Source: Pirellulaceae bacterium
GTDB lineage: Bacteria; Planctomycetota; Planctomycetia; Pirellulales; Pirellulaceae
Length of the DNA: 53,673 nt
Reading direction: 5' to 3'
NCBI GenBank assembly: GCA_022448645.1
Contig: JAKVBZ010000007.1
Location: forward strand, 1-53,673
The position numbers were made by a program, and so were the translations under genes. The notes beneath the pieces are model-generated. The model did no database searches. It was not told where the DNA came from and was given only the letters and a program-made list of their open reading frames with translations. Of the stretch, positions 7,788 through 16,689 are shown piece after piece (position 1 is the stretch's first letter; each line of letters starts with the position of its first letter).

Positions 7788-9599
7788 TCAAAGTTTGTCG
7801 AGTCCCAGATTAGCCAGTTGTTCTACCGGAATGAAGCCGTCCGAAGTCCAACCGCGTGCTACGTTATATGCGGCCACGAGTGCATCGAGGCGGGATGCTG
7901 TCATCTTGGCCGTTGGATCATCGGATAATGCTTCCTCTAAGAATCGCGTGGGTAGGGTGTCCTCTTCGGGTTGCCAGCCGGCCTGCATGTTGAACAGCTT
8001 TTTGGCTGCGACAATACGCGTGGCTGTTTTTTGTATCTCTTCGGGTGTTATTTGCCAGCCGGTCACCAGTCGTAACATGGTGGCTGATTCGGCATAGAAA
8101 TCGTCAAAGACACCTCGCAGGAATTTGCACAAAATAAGTGAATCCATGAGTGCAGCGCGGTTTTCAGTGTCTACGGCTAGGACAGCAGCCTGTGGGCTCA
8201 CTTGTCGCCGGTCCACTTGGTCGGAAAAGTCAACTTCATAGGCTCCAGACCGATTATGGTCGGCACCTCGAGTGCCTACGGCAAATCCCAAAGCCATCGT
8301 CTGCAACGCACGAGGCTCGTAGCCCGGGATCTCCAGGCCTTTGACTTGAGGTGCAAACGCAATCGCATCCTGGCCCAGCTGTTGAGCCATGATGCGGCTT
8401 CCCCAGCTCATCATCTCACCAATTTCTTGGCGACAACCGATGAGTTCGATGGCGCGCAAAACGGCTTCGTCGCTGCCGAAACGTAGCCAGTCGATTTCTA
8501 GAAGCTGCCGTTCGACGCATTCCATGGCAAAGGCGATGGTGCCTCCGGTACTGATCGTATCGAGTCCCAGCTGATCGCAGCGTTGCGAAGCACGTAGCAC
8601 GGTATCGGGATCTTTTACGCCGCAAAGAGGTCCCAGAGCGAATAAATTTTCGTACTCCACGCGGACCCCTTCCTGTGATTTTCCGTCCGCGCTACCAAGA
8701 GAATAAATGTGCTCGCACCCGATGGTACAGGCGGCACAATAGGCCCGAGTACGTTCACGTGCCACGGACATGGTTTCCGGAGCCAATTGTTCGGCACCAG
8801 AAAAAGATCCTTGTTGGAAGTTCCGTGTGGGAAGTGCTTTCAGACGGTTGAAGACAAGCAGGTTGGAGGCGGTTCCCAATTCGCGGTACTTGGCCGTCGC
8901 TGGACCAAAGGAACGCTGAGACAGTGATCGCGAGTAATCGCCCAATCCCTTTGCATCCGACCACGAGGTCCTTTTTGTCCCCCGTACCAGAATGGCCTTG
9001 ACATTTTTGCTACCGAGAACGGCTCCAGTTCCGCCTCGAGCTGCATGACGTCCATCGTGAGACAGAGTGGCAAAACGGACCAAGCGTTCGCCTGCAGGTC
9101 CGATCACCGCGATCCGCCAGCCGGATCCAAAACGATCGCACAAAGAATTTGTTGCTTGGTCACATTCCATGCCAGCCAGTTCCTGCGCGTCGTGGAATTC
9201 CACTTGGTCATCCTCAATCGTGATGACGGACAGTTGTGACAAGCGGCCAGTAACGACTATGGCATCGTAGCCACACTGTTTGCCGGAAATCGCAAAGCCA
9301 CTACTGGCAAGCGAGTCGTTGATGCGGTTTGTCAAAGGGCTCTTACACACCACGGCAAACTTGGCAGAAGTCGTAAGTGGGCTGCCGACTAGTGGACTGA
9401 ACGAAAAGCAAATGGATGATTCCGGTGCTAGTGGGTCCAGGGAGGCGGATTTTTCACGTAAGAGCAGGTAGGTACCCAATCCGCTCCCACCTAAAAAATT
9501 CCGCAGAACTCCTTCATCTATTTCGACACGTTCCGCAGCAGGCGAATTGAGATCAATTCGCAGATAAGCACCGTGATAGCCGTAAAAATTCGATGCCAT
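7788..9599 (-). CDS. Aldehyde:ferredoxin oxidoreductase family, tungsten-type
   Basis: A 603-aa cytoplasmic enzyme of normal length for the AOR family, which oxidises aldehydes to acids with ferredoxin. The N-terminal domain contains LGGSGLGTYLL and ARGGTGAVLGSKNVKAI (about residues 187-202), the tungstopterin-binding region. The [4Fe-4S] ligands are visible as CAACTIGC (C288, C291, C295), with the fourth cysteine at about residue 491 in LILCKFLRGVF. DQLGLDTIS (from residue 342) and VGTRGADH (from 441) match the pterin and active-site segments. The gene lies 35 bp after a MoaD-like sulfur-carrier gene, the usual partner in W-cofactor loci. The physiological aldehyde is not evident. Confidence 0.9.
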   Translation of the reverse strand: MASNFYGYHGAYLRIDLNSPAAERVEIDEGVLRNFLGGSGLGTYLLLREKSASLDPLAPESSICFSFSPLVGSPLTTSAKFAVVCKSPLTNRINDSLASSGFAISGKQCGYDAIVVTGRLSQLSVITIEDDQVEFHDAQELAGMECDQATNSLCDRFGSGWRIAVIGPAGERLVRFATLSHDGRHAARGGTGAVLGSKNVKAILVRGTKRTSWSDAKGLGDYSRSLSQRSFGPATAKYRELGTASNLLVFNRLKALPTRNFQQGSFSGAEQLAPETMSVARERTRAYCAACTIGCEHIYSLGSADGKSQEGVRVEYENLFALGPLCGVKDPDTVLRASQRCDQLGLDTISTGGTIAFAMECVERQLLEIDWLRFGSDEAVLRAIELIGCRQEIGEMMSWGSRIMAQQLGQDAIAFAPQVKGLEIPGYEPRALQTMALGFAVGTRGADHNRSGAYEVDFSDQVDRRQVSPQAAVLAVDTENRAALMDSLILCKFLRGVFDDFYAESATMLRLVTGWQITPEEIQKTATRIVAAKKLFNMQAGWQPEEDTLPTRFLEEALSDDPTAKMTASRLDALVAAYNVARGWTSDGFIPVEQLANLGLDKL

Positions 9600-9634
9600 G
9601 AATAAGAAAACGAAAGATTGTCTTTGAACAGAGT

Positions 9635-9910
9635 TTATCCACCAGCGTCGGCGGACATGATGAGCAGCGACTGACCGGTCGCCACCAAGGTTTCTGGGTC
9701 TTCTACAAACTGGTCACCATCGAGATTCACGGTAATGCCACGGCGGAGTTGGTCGCCGTGCAAGCACTCGTCGGCAAACATGGGGAATTGACGTCCGACA
9801 TCGAGTAAAATATCACCCAGTCGGGCTGTGGGTGTATGGATGGCAACGTCCACGCTTGACGCACCGGTGCGTTGACGGGGAATCCCGTACAACTCGACGT
9901 GTACTGTCAT
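9635..9910 (-). CDS. MoaD/ThiS-like ubiquitin-fold sulfur carrier
   Basis: A 91-aa protein ending in ADAGG. The terminal Gly-Gly is the hallmark of MoaD and ThiS, which are thiocarboxylated to donate sulfur during molybdopterin or tungstopterin synthesis. The beta-rich start (TVHVELYGIPRQRTG) and the LLIMSADAGG end fit the ubiquitin fold. The ATG at 9910 follows an AGGGGGA ribosome site. An alternative ATG at 9928 overlaps the stop of the preceding gene (TAATG) and would add six residues. Because it lies directly upstream of the AOR gene, it is probably dedicated to that enzyme's cofactor. Confidence 0.85.
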   Translation of the reverse strand: MTVHVELYGIPRQRTGASSVDVAIHTPTARLGDILLDVGRQFPMFADECLHGDQLRRGITVNLDGDQFVEDPETLVATGQSLLIMSADAGG

Positions 9911-9927
9911 GACGTTCCCCCTGGTCA

Positions 9928-10371
9928 TTACCTGACAATCATTCGAAAAACGAATAGCAGCGCGACAAATCCTGACACGGTGCCCGCGAAGAATACGCTT
10001 GAGACCGGATCATGATCACCTTCTCGAGAAGCATACCCTAGGGCTCCCAGCACCGCCAATGTTGCTAGAAATGTAAAAAGCCCGTTCTCCAACCAACGCG
10101 CAGATGCAAAACCCACTGAAGCACAGGACATGAACAAGACCATCTGTTTGAGTGAAAACTGTATCCGCCAGGAAGGTGAGGAAGCCAATTCAGCCTCGGG
10201 TGGTGAGTCCTTCGCCAACTTCAAAAGGTCTGGATCCACGAATTGTGCTTCCATTTCGTCGCGTGACATACCAACGACTGGCTGTAGGTGATAGTCCACA
10301 TCATCCTCTGCATCCCAGTTGTCCGAGGATGTTGGTAGATCTGATTTGGATGTGTTCTGAGGATCCATCAT
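9928..10371 (-). CDS. Hypothetical membrane protein
   Basis: I do not recognise the function. The product has an acidic, Ser-rich cytoplasmic-looking head (MDPQNTSKSDLPTSS) and then a SWRIQFSLKQMVLFM segment entering three closely spaced hydrophobic helices. Planctomycetes have many small proteins with such an F-S-L-K-Q entry into membrane segments. The frame stays open to an ATG at 10467, but the tandem ATGs near 10371 leave more room for the divergent promoter. The stop overlaps the possible first start of the MoaD-like gene, so it is probably in the same transcript as the sulfur carrier and the oxidoreductase. No link to tungsten metabolism is visible in the protein itself. Confidence 0.6.
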   Translation of the reverse strand: MMDPQNTSKSDLPTSSDNWDAEDDVDYHLQPVVGMSRDEMEAQFVDPDLLKLAKDSPPEAELASSPSWRIQFSLKQMVLFMSCASVGFASARWLENGLFTFLATLAVLGALGYASREGDHDPVSSVFFAGTVSGFVALLFVFRMIVR

Positions 10372-10509
10372 GGAAACAGATTCTTGAATCAATAAACTTA
10401 TCCGCGCCGCGAGGGTGAAGTCACGGGACATGAGCCATCGGCCATAGCGACGTGTGCCGTCCGTCATTATATATTACTGTCTACCATACCGTCGAGGTTG
10501 TCGATTGCC

Positions 10510-11760
10510 ATGAATATCCTAGTTTGCCCTTTTGGAAGTGCCGGCGATGTCCATCCGTTTATTGGGTTGGGCGAAGCTCTAGCCCGCCGTGGGCATCGAG
10601 TTCAGGTGATCGTGAATGCTTATTTTGAATCGTTGGTACGGGGCGCTGGTTTGGAATACGTCGAGTTCCATTCGGCTGAAGAGTTCCTGGAGTTATCTAA
10701 TCATCCAGATTTGTGGCATCCACGTAGAGGGCTATTCTATCTGATCCGCAATGCAATCCTTCCAGGGATGCGGCCACAGTACGAATTGATCGCTTCTCAT
10801 GTCGTCCCAGGCGATACGATTATCATTTCGTCGCTGATGGGTTTTGGGGCTCGAATTGCCCATGACATGTTAAATGTGCCATTGGTTTCTGTACACCTTC
10901 AGCCGGCAGTGTTTTGGAGCGACTCCGACCCGCCTCATTTCGCTGGTACGCCTTCCTTCACGCCTCGCTGGCTGAGAAGGCTGATGTTTCATTGGGGGGA
11001 AAGGCTTTTACTGGGTCCCATGTTGGGAAACGACACCAACGCCTTTCGAAGAGAACTGGGATTGCCACCAGTACGACGTTTACTGAGTCGATGGGTTCAC
11101 TCACCGCAGGCAGTGATCGGTTTGTTTCCAGAGTGGTATGCGGGGATTCAAACGGATTGGCCGGAGAATACCCACCTAACCAGCTTTCCTTTGTGGGACG
11201 AGCGAGGCATCACGTCCGTGCCGGCAGACTTGGAGGATTTTTTGAATGAAGGTGATCCCCCCATTGTTTTTACTCCAGGTTCGGCGATGAGATTTGGTGA
11301 ATCGTTCTTTGCGGCAGCTGTGGCGGCTTGCAGCCGCCTGGGTCGTCGAGGCATCTTGTTGACTCGATTTGGCGAACAGATCCCTAGACAACTTCCAGCA
11401 GGTGTACGCCATTTTGATTTCGTGCCGTTCAGCCAGATTTTGCCTCGTGCGGCTGCGGTGGTCCACCACGGCGGGATCGGTACGACAGCTCAGGGCTTGG
11501 CCGCAGGGATTCCACAACTCGTGATGCCGATGAGCTATGATCAACCAGATAACGCTGCACGGCTTGTGGACCTTGGCGTTGGCGACTGGCTGCTTCCAAA
11601 ACATTTTACAGCAGATCGTGTTGCCGAAAAGCTACAACGACTATTGATATCGAAGGATGTTTCCGCGAGTTGCACCCAAGTCCGATCGTGGGTGGAGGAT
11701 CAGGATGGATTAAGCATGGCATGCGATCGCATTGAAGAGCTGATGCTGCCTATGTTTTAG
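10510..11760 (+). CDS. GT1-family glycosyltransferase (UGT/MGT-like)
   Basis: A 416-aa GT-B enzyme. The N-terminal half starts MNILVCPFGSAGDVHPFIGLGEALARRGH, the classic acceptor-domain opening of macrolide, sterol and flavonoid glycosyltransferases. The C-terminal half has the donor-binding motif VHHGGIGTTAQGLAAGIPQLVMP, then DQPDNAARL. It should move a sugar from an NDP-sugar to a small, often hydrophobic acceptor at the inner face of the membrane. The ATG at 10510 is preferred over an in-frame TTG twelve bases earlier. The gene is divergent from the hypothetical membrane protein gene and convergent with the large YfhO-like gene. The acceptor cannot be told from sequence. Confidence 0.85.
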   Translation: MNILVCPFGSAGDVHPFIGLGEALARRGHRVQVIVNAYFESLVRGAGLEYVEFHSAEEFLELSNHPDLWHPRRGLFYLIRNAILPGMRPQYELIASHVVPGDTIIISSLMGFGARIAHDMLNVPLVSVHLQPAVFWSDSDPPHFAGTPSFTPRWLRRLMFHWGERLLLGPMLGNDTNAFRRELGLPPVRRLLSRWVHSPQAVIGLFPEWYAGIQTDWPENTHLTSFPLWDERGITSVPADLEDFLNEGDPPIVFTPGSAMRFGESFFAAAVAACSRLGRRGILLTRFGEQIPRQLPAGVRHFDFVPFSQILPRAAAVVHHGGIGTTAQGLAAGIPQLVMPMSYDQPDNAARLVDLGVGDWLLPKHFTADRVAEKLQRLLISKDVSASCTQVRSWVEDQDGLSMACDRIEELMLPMF

Positions 11761-11774
11761 GAAAGAGCTTGGTG

Positions 11775-14309
11775 TTATTCGGCCGTGCTAGGCTGCCGAG
11801 CATGTGTTGCCCAAATCCCGACTCCCCAAGCGAAGCATACGGTCAGCGCGGCCAGCAGGATGCCGATTCCCCAGCGAAAGCTGGTTGGTTGGTAATCAAA
11901 CTGGATGATCGACTCTCCAGCGGGCAATACAACACCGCGCAGGACGTGGTTGACTCGGTGAACCGTTAATGGCTGATCGTCTCGCGTAGCCCGCCATCCT
12001 GGATCCCACATGTCGGCCAGAACTAACAATCCGGTGGTTTCCATTTGGGCGCGCACAACCAATTGTCCGGGTGTCTCATACTCGATCGTTCCTGTTCCTC
12101 GAGATCTTTCGGGGACCTCGAGGGGTTGTTCTACGAGTGCCAGCTGATTCCCATTGAATGACGCTGCAGCTAGATGCTGCAGTCGTTGCTGATCGTCAGC
12201 TACCAGTTTCACTTGTCGCGGAACGAAAACTCTGGGCAGCGCACGAGGGTTTTCGATGACCCAATAATCATCGCCTACCAAGACGGTTCGAATATTGGGT
12301 GCAGGACGGCCGCGCAGAATGACATACCGGACGTTGAGCAAATCCATGACCGGATGCATTCGCAATGTTCCGGTACCTTCAAATTGAAGCGTTGGCAAAT
12401 ACATTTGTGTCAGAGCGTACGGAACCTTCGGTGTCCGTTCGTCCATCGCCAGATTCATGACTTCGATGAAACGTTTCGGATCGACGCCATCATAACCGCG
12501 AATGTCGCGCAGACCGTTCGCTTCTGACAGACGAGCCGGCAGGCAGTTATAGCCAACGACACGACCAGGTTCCAACGCGGCCAGCTTTTGAAGGGTCGGA
12601 ACAGGAGGAAAGTAGAGAGAGCGGTCACATTGTGGATTGACATCGCGCCCGAGGATAAGCGGTTCGATCACTAAAAACATTCCCAGAACCATTCCCAGAA
12701 CCATGCCCTGCTGCTGGACGAAGACGATGGCCAGCCAACCTACCAAAGTCAACGCGGCAATCCCTACTGCTGTCCACTGGCTGGCGGAGAAATTGGCTTG
12801 TATCGTGCGGACATCCTCCATGGTTTGAATGACGCTGTTGGTGTTTCCCGATTGAATGAAGTTCTCCATTTGAGTCGCCAGTGGTTCGGGTGGATGGGTG
12901 GCGCGTTGCGCACTCCATATCGCCAAACCTAAGACGAGTGTGGCGGGCAAGGCATACCACCACCTGGGACGAGTGAATTGTCGCCAGATCGCGTCTAATC
13001 CCACAACCGACAACGACAGGATCGCAAAAGATGCGGCAAACACTAAGCGATTGAACGACAGCATATTCAATCCAGGAAGTCGCCAGAGTGAAATGAGACC
13101 CGGAAGTTTTAGTACCCAGCTTAACGCAATGACTATCAACACGATCCAGCCTAGATTACGGGACCATTGTCGGCGGTTGGTCCAGGCCAACGGTGCCAGC
13201 AAAAGTGCGGCCGCGAAACCCGCATAAGAGCTGGCGGCACTTTCCAGGCGATTACCGGTGTCCAAGTAAAGGTTGTCGTGTTTGTTGTGGCCGTAAACCA
13301 AGGGCATCACGGTTTGTGCGATGGCATGCAACCCAGTGGGTGGACGTTCTTCAACTCCCGATCCGCGTTGTTGTATGCGATGCCCCGTACGCGAATACTC
13401 GACCATGGGCAACAAATATGGGGCGGATAGCATCAATCCTAAAGCCCAGCCAAGTACCAGTGCCGTAGCTGAACGCGCTACGGGGGCTATGGCTTGGCAA
13501 CGTCGACCATGGTCTAACAAATTCCAGATAGCGTAAAAGCCGCTCGCCAATAACACTAATCCACCTACGTCGACTTGCCCGGTAATGATGGTGAGCCACG
13601 TTGTCGTGGCCAGACCAATACCTCCCCATCTGCCAGGCCGATGGATGGTTGAGTCGATTGCCCAGAACAACCAAGGAAGCCAAGCGACGGTGTATGACAT
13701 GGTGTAACCCTGCCACAGGATAAGAAACCCGGTCAGCGGAAAGCACCAAGCTCCTAAGGCTGCTGGCCAGTACTCCACTTCTAAAGTCCGACGAAAAAAC
13801 CAATACGCACCCAGACCAGCGACCAAGCATTTGGCCACGTGCATCCAGGCGAGTGTGGTCGGACTCGGGATAGCATGGTATATCCATTGGAACGGTGAGT
13901 ACTTTGGCCATTTGGTGATCGGAGCTCCCAAAAAATAGTTTGGGCACCACAACGGCAGCCGTCCCTTTCGGATTTCTGATGTGCAAAACCGGCGAGAGAA
14001 TTCGAGAGACAAAACCTGATCTGAAAGAATCGGATTGTGGACAGGCAGATGAGCTTGGTATTCTTCTGTGGGCGGCAAGTATTGATTGGGCCGAGCCAGC
14101 AGGTCGAGCGGGAGGAGGACTTTGTTGCCCGACAAGGATGCTCCGTACATGATCCATTGCGGAATCATCAGGCCTGCCAGGAGAATCAGCCCCCGTAGCC
14201 AACGAGATGATGGGGCAGGAACGGTTACTCCCGGAGTGGCCGGGTCCCGATTCGGCGGACGCATGGCCGCTAAGGTGGGGGGGCGAGAGTCATGAGAACG
14301 CGGTGACAT
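11775..14309 (-). CDS. YfhO-like polytopic membrane protein
   Basis: An 844-aa protein with about twelve membrane helices in the first ~570 residues and a soluble extracytoplasmic C-terminal domain (RVVGYNCLPARLSEANGLRDIRGYDGVDP, then beta-rich sequence), closing with another hydrophobic helix. This layout matches the YfhO/GT-C-like family, some members of which glycosylate lipoteichoic acid or other envelope polymers. The first large loop holds NKVLLPLDLLARPN. The ATG at 14309 is chosen because AGGAAA lies just upstream; the frame is open to 14372. A short tandem repeat inside the gene encodes VLGMVLGM. It is convergent with the GT1 gene and divergent from the tandem TPR pair. A transferase role is inferred from the family. 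Confidence 0.75.
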   Translation of the reverse strand: MSPRSHDSRPPTLAAMRPPNRDPATPGVTVPAPSSRWLRGLILLAGLMIPQWIMYGASLSGNKVLLPLDLLARPNQYLPPTEEYQAHLPVHNPILSDQVLSLEFSRRFCTSEIRKGRLPLWCPNYFLGAPITKWPKYSPFQWIYHAIPSPTTLAWMHVAKCLVAGLGAYWFFRRTLEVEYWPAALGAWCFPLTGFLILWQGYTMSYTVAWLPWLFWAIDSTIHRPGRWGGIGLATTTWLTIITGQVDVGGLVLLASGFYAIWNLLDHGRRCQAIAPVARSATALVLGWALGLMLSAPYLLPMVEYSRTGHRIQQRGSGVEERPPTGLHAIAQTVMPLVYGHNKHDNLYLDTGNRLESAASSYAGFAAALLLAPLAWTNRRQWSRNLGWIVLIVIALSWVLKLPGLISLWRLPGLNMLSFNRLVFAASFAILSLSVVGLDAIWRQFTRPRWWYALPATLVLGLAIWSAQRATHPPEPLATQMENFIQSGNTNSVIQTMEDVRTIQANFSASQWTAVGIAALTLVGWLAIVFVQQQGMVLGMVLGMFLVIEPLILGRDVNPQCDRSLYFPPVPTLQKLAALEPGRVVGYNCLPARLSEANGLRDIRGYDGVDPKRFIEVMNLAMDERTPKVPYALTQMYLPTLQFEGTGTLRMHPVMDLLNVRYVILRGRPAPNIRTVLVGDDYWVIENPRALPRVFVPRQVKLVADDQQRLQHLAAASFNGNQLALVEQPLEVPERSRGTGTIEYETPGQLVVRAQMETTGLLVLADMWDPGWRATRDDQPLTVHRVNHVLRGVVLPAGESIIQFDYQPTSFRWGIGILLAALTVCFAWGVGIWATHARQPSTAE
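12678..12701. repeat. In-frame 12-bp tandem repeat
   Basis: Two exact copies of CATTCCCAGAAC plus a partial third (CATGCCC) lie inside the YfhO-like gene. On the coding strand they encode a repeated VLGM within a membrane helix, so copy-number change would lengthen that helix without a frameshift. Confidence 0.7.
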
Positions 14310-14627
14310 GTGATTCGTTTCCTGACTGTCAATCAGTTTTGGTGTCCGTCGAAAATGATAGCAAAGAGTCAATCTGGCGGCGACGGTATTCTCAAGCCAA
14401 TGACGCTGCTGTGGTTCCGGATCCGGTTGTTCCTCCGTTCTGGCGGATTGCTAAAGGGAGAATAGCCCCCAGCCAAAGATGCTGGAAATCCTGCAAATTC
14501 TCGATGAACGCTGGCGACTTTGGCTGGGTAGTAAACAATGATAAACCTGCCCCCTATTTTAACTCTGCGCTTTCACACAAACAAAGTCTGGAGCCATGTT
14601 GCTGTCCCAGCTAAAATCGCCAGTGTC
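14310..14627. other. Divergent promoter region
   Basis: This 318-bp gap separates the leftward YfhO-like gene from the rightward TPR gene, whose frame is open back to an ATG at 14538. The ribosome site of the YfhO-like gene (AGGAAA) lies at its left edge. I recognise no other element. Confidence 0.4.
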
Positions 14628-16667
14628 ATGTCTCGCCATTCGCTTATCATTCTTATCTTGATCCTCCTGACTTGTGGCATCTATGCCCAGGTTCGCCAGC
14701 ACGGGTTCATTGACTATGACGACCCAGGTTACGTGCGCGACAATCCGATCGTTCAGCGGGGACTGACTGCCGAGAATCTGTGGTGGGCCCTGACAACTCG
14801 CACAGAAACCAACTGGCATCCTGTGACGTGGCTTTCACACATGCTCGATTGCCAGGTGTTTGGACCAAACCGACCGGGATGGCACCATTTGGTCAGCTTG
14901 TTTTGGCACATTGTCAATGTGGTGTTAGTGTTTGCTCTCTTTTCACAGACGACGGGCAGGACTTGGCAAGCAGCATTCGTGGCCGCGCTCTTTGCCACAC
15001 ATCCGTTGCATGTTGAGTCTGTGGCGTGGATTGCCGAGCGAAAGGATGTACTGAGCACCTTTTTTTGGTTGATGTCGTTGCATTGCTATGCGCGTTATGC
15101 ATCGCAACGCGCATGGTTGCCTTACGGTGGCTGTCTTCTTTTCCTAGCGATTGGGCTGGCCACCAAACCAATGTTGGTAACCGCTCCTTTTTTGTATCTG
15201 TTGTTGGACTACTGGCCTTTGGGGCGTTGGTGGTCCGATCAGTCATTGTCAGAGCCGTCGGAAAAGAGCAGACGGCAAGAGATGGCTGTTTCTCCGAAGA
15301 GGGGCGTTGATAGGAGTCTCGGTAGCCAAGATGCTCGACTGAGTGATCAGTCTCAGACCAGTCGCCAAGCATACATTGCGCCGAATATAAAATGGCTGCT
15401 GATCGAAAAACTCCCCATGTTGGTCCTCGTGATCGCTTCTTGTTTGATGACGTATCACGCGCAGAAGGTAGGTGGCGCAGTAGCGCCGCAGCCGTCGGGA
15501 CATCGTTTGGAGAATGCCCTAGTCTCTTACGTGCGTTATCTTGGCAAAACCTTTTGGCCGCAAGATCTGGCTGTGTTGTATCCGAATTTGACCGACATGT
15601 GGAATCTTTGGCAAGTTGCCGGCGCGCTAGCGCTGTTGCTTGTCATTAGCGCCGTGATTCTACAACGATGGCGTCGCCGATATTTAACGGTGGGTTGGTG
15701 CTGGTTCCTGGGTACACTGGTGCCTGTCATCGGCATCATCCAAGTGGGACAACAAGCGATGGCCGATCGTTATATGTATTTTCCCTTGATCGGCTTAGCT
15801 GTCATGTTGGCTTGGGGCGGTGCTGACCTGTTGCAGGCACGTCCCAAAATGCGGCCATGGGTAACCACGGTGGCTGTTGGAGCGATTGTGTGTTGTTGTG
15901 GGTTGACATTCAGGCAGGTTCAACGGTGGCGACAGAGCGAAAGTTTGTTTGTACATACGCTGGCGGTGACGCAAAATAATTATGTGATTCACAACAACTA
16001 TGGTGTTATCCTGCAGGATCAGGGAAGAAACAACGAAGCGCTTGATCAGTATCGGCGGGCTATTAGTGCCAACCCAGATTATGCGGACGCACACTATAAC
16101 CTTGCTCGAGCTTATCAGGGCCAGCAACAATTCACATTGGCTGTGGAGCATTACCAACTGGCGCGGAAACTGCGTCCCCGCGACGCGAACACGCTCAACA
16201 ATCTGGCAGGGGCGTATCATCTGATGGGGCAGCTTGACAAAGCCGTCGTGCATTACCAAAAAGCACTAGACATCAACCCAGAGCATGTCGAGTCAACCTA
16301 TAACCTGGCATCGGCGATGCGCGACAAAAAGGAGTGGGATTCGGCCATCGAGCTTTACCAGCGTGTTGTGCAGCTGAAGCCCGACCATTTTGGCGCTCAC
16401 AATAACTTGGGAGTGCTGTGGCATCTGCGAGAGGAGTTGGTTCGAGCGATTTACCATTATCGACAAGCTTTGGCCATCAATACCAATCATGTAGAAGCGC
16501 ATATGAATTTAGCGGTGGCATTAGAAGCACAAGGGAAACGTGCCGAGGCGCTGCGACACGTTGAAATTGTGTTGAAAGCGGTTCCCGATCACAAAAACGC
16601 CAGCCGTACCAGGCAGCGGTTGCGGCAGCAAAAGACAAGTCCTGGCCAAGCTGATCAGGATCATTAA
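14628..16667 (+). CDS. TMTC-like membrane glycosyltransferase with TPR tail (tandem copy 1)
   Basis: A 679-aa protein. Roughly residues 1-440 form about ten membrane helices; after that come about six TPR units (NNYGVILQDQGRNNEALDQY and successors). The first loop contains FIDYDDPGYV with an acidic pair, then NWHPVTWLSHMLDCQVFG, and after the second helix pair HPLHVESVAWIAERKDVLS. These blocks are shared with eukaryotic TMTC O-mannosyltransferases and their bacterial relatives, which use a polyprenyl-phosphate sugar. Activity on proteins is inferred. The ATG at 14628 is chosen because the first membrane helix starts right after it; the frame opens to 14538. The next gene starts 22 bp downstream and encodes a close paralogue. 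Confidence 0.8.
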   Translation: MSRHSLIILILILLTCGIYAQVRQHGFIDYDDPGYVRDNPIVQRGLTAENLWWALTTRTETNWHPVTWLSHMLDCQVFGPNRPGWHHLVSLFWHIVNVVLVFALFSQTTGRTWQAAFVAALFATHPLHVESVAWIAERKDVLSTFFWLMSLHCYARYASQRAWLPYGGCLLFLAIGLATKPMLVTAPFLYLLLDYWPLGRWWSDQSLSEPSEKSRRQEMAVSPKRGVDRSLGSQDARLSDQSQTSRQAYIAPNIKWLLIEKLPMLVLVIASCLMTYHAQKVGGAVAPQPSGHRLENALVSYVRYLGKTFWPQDLAVLYPNLTDMWNLWQVAGALALLLVISAVILQRWRRRYLTVGWCWFLGTLVPVIGIIQVGQQAMADRYMYFPLIGLAVMLAWGGADLLQARPKMRPWVTTVAVGAIVCCCGLTFRQVQRWRQSESLFVHTLAVTQNNYVIHNNYGVILQDQGRNNEALDQYRRAISANPDYADAHYNLARAYQGQQQFTLAVEHYQLARKLRPRDANTLNNLAGAYHLMGQLDKAVVHYQKALDINPEHVESTYNLASAMRDKKEWDSAIELYQRVVQLKPDHFGAHNNLGVLWHLREELVRAIYHYRQALAINTNHVEAHMNLAVALEAQGKRAEALRHVEIVLKAVPDHKNASRTRQRLRQQKTSPGQADQDH

Positions 16668-16689
16668 CTTCATCTGTTGAGCAATTGTA

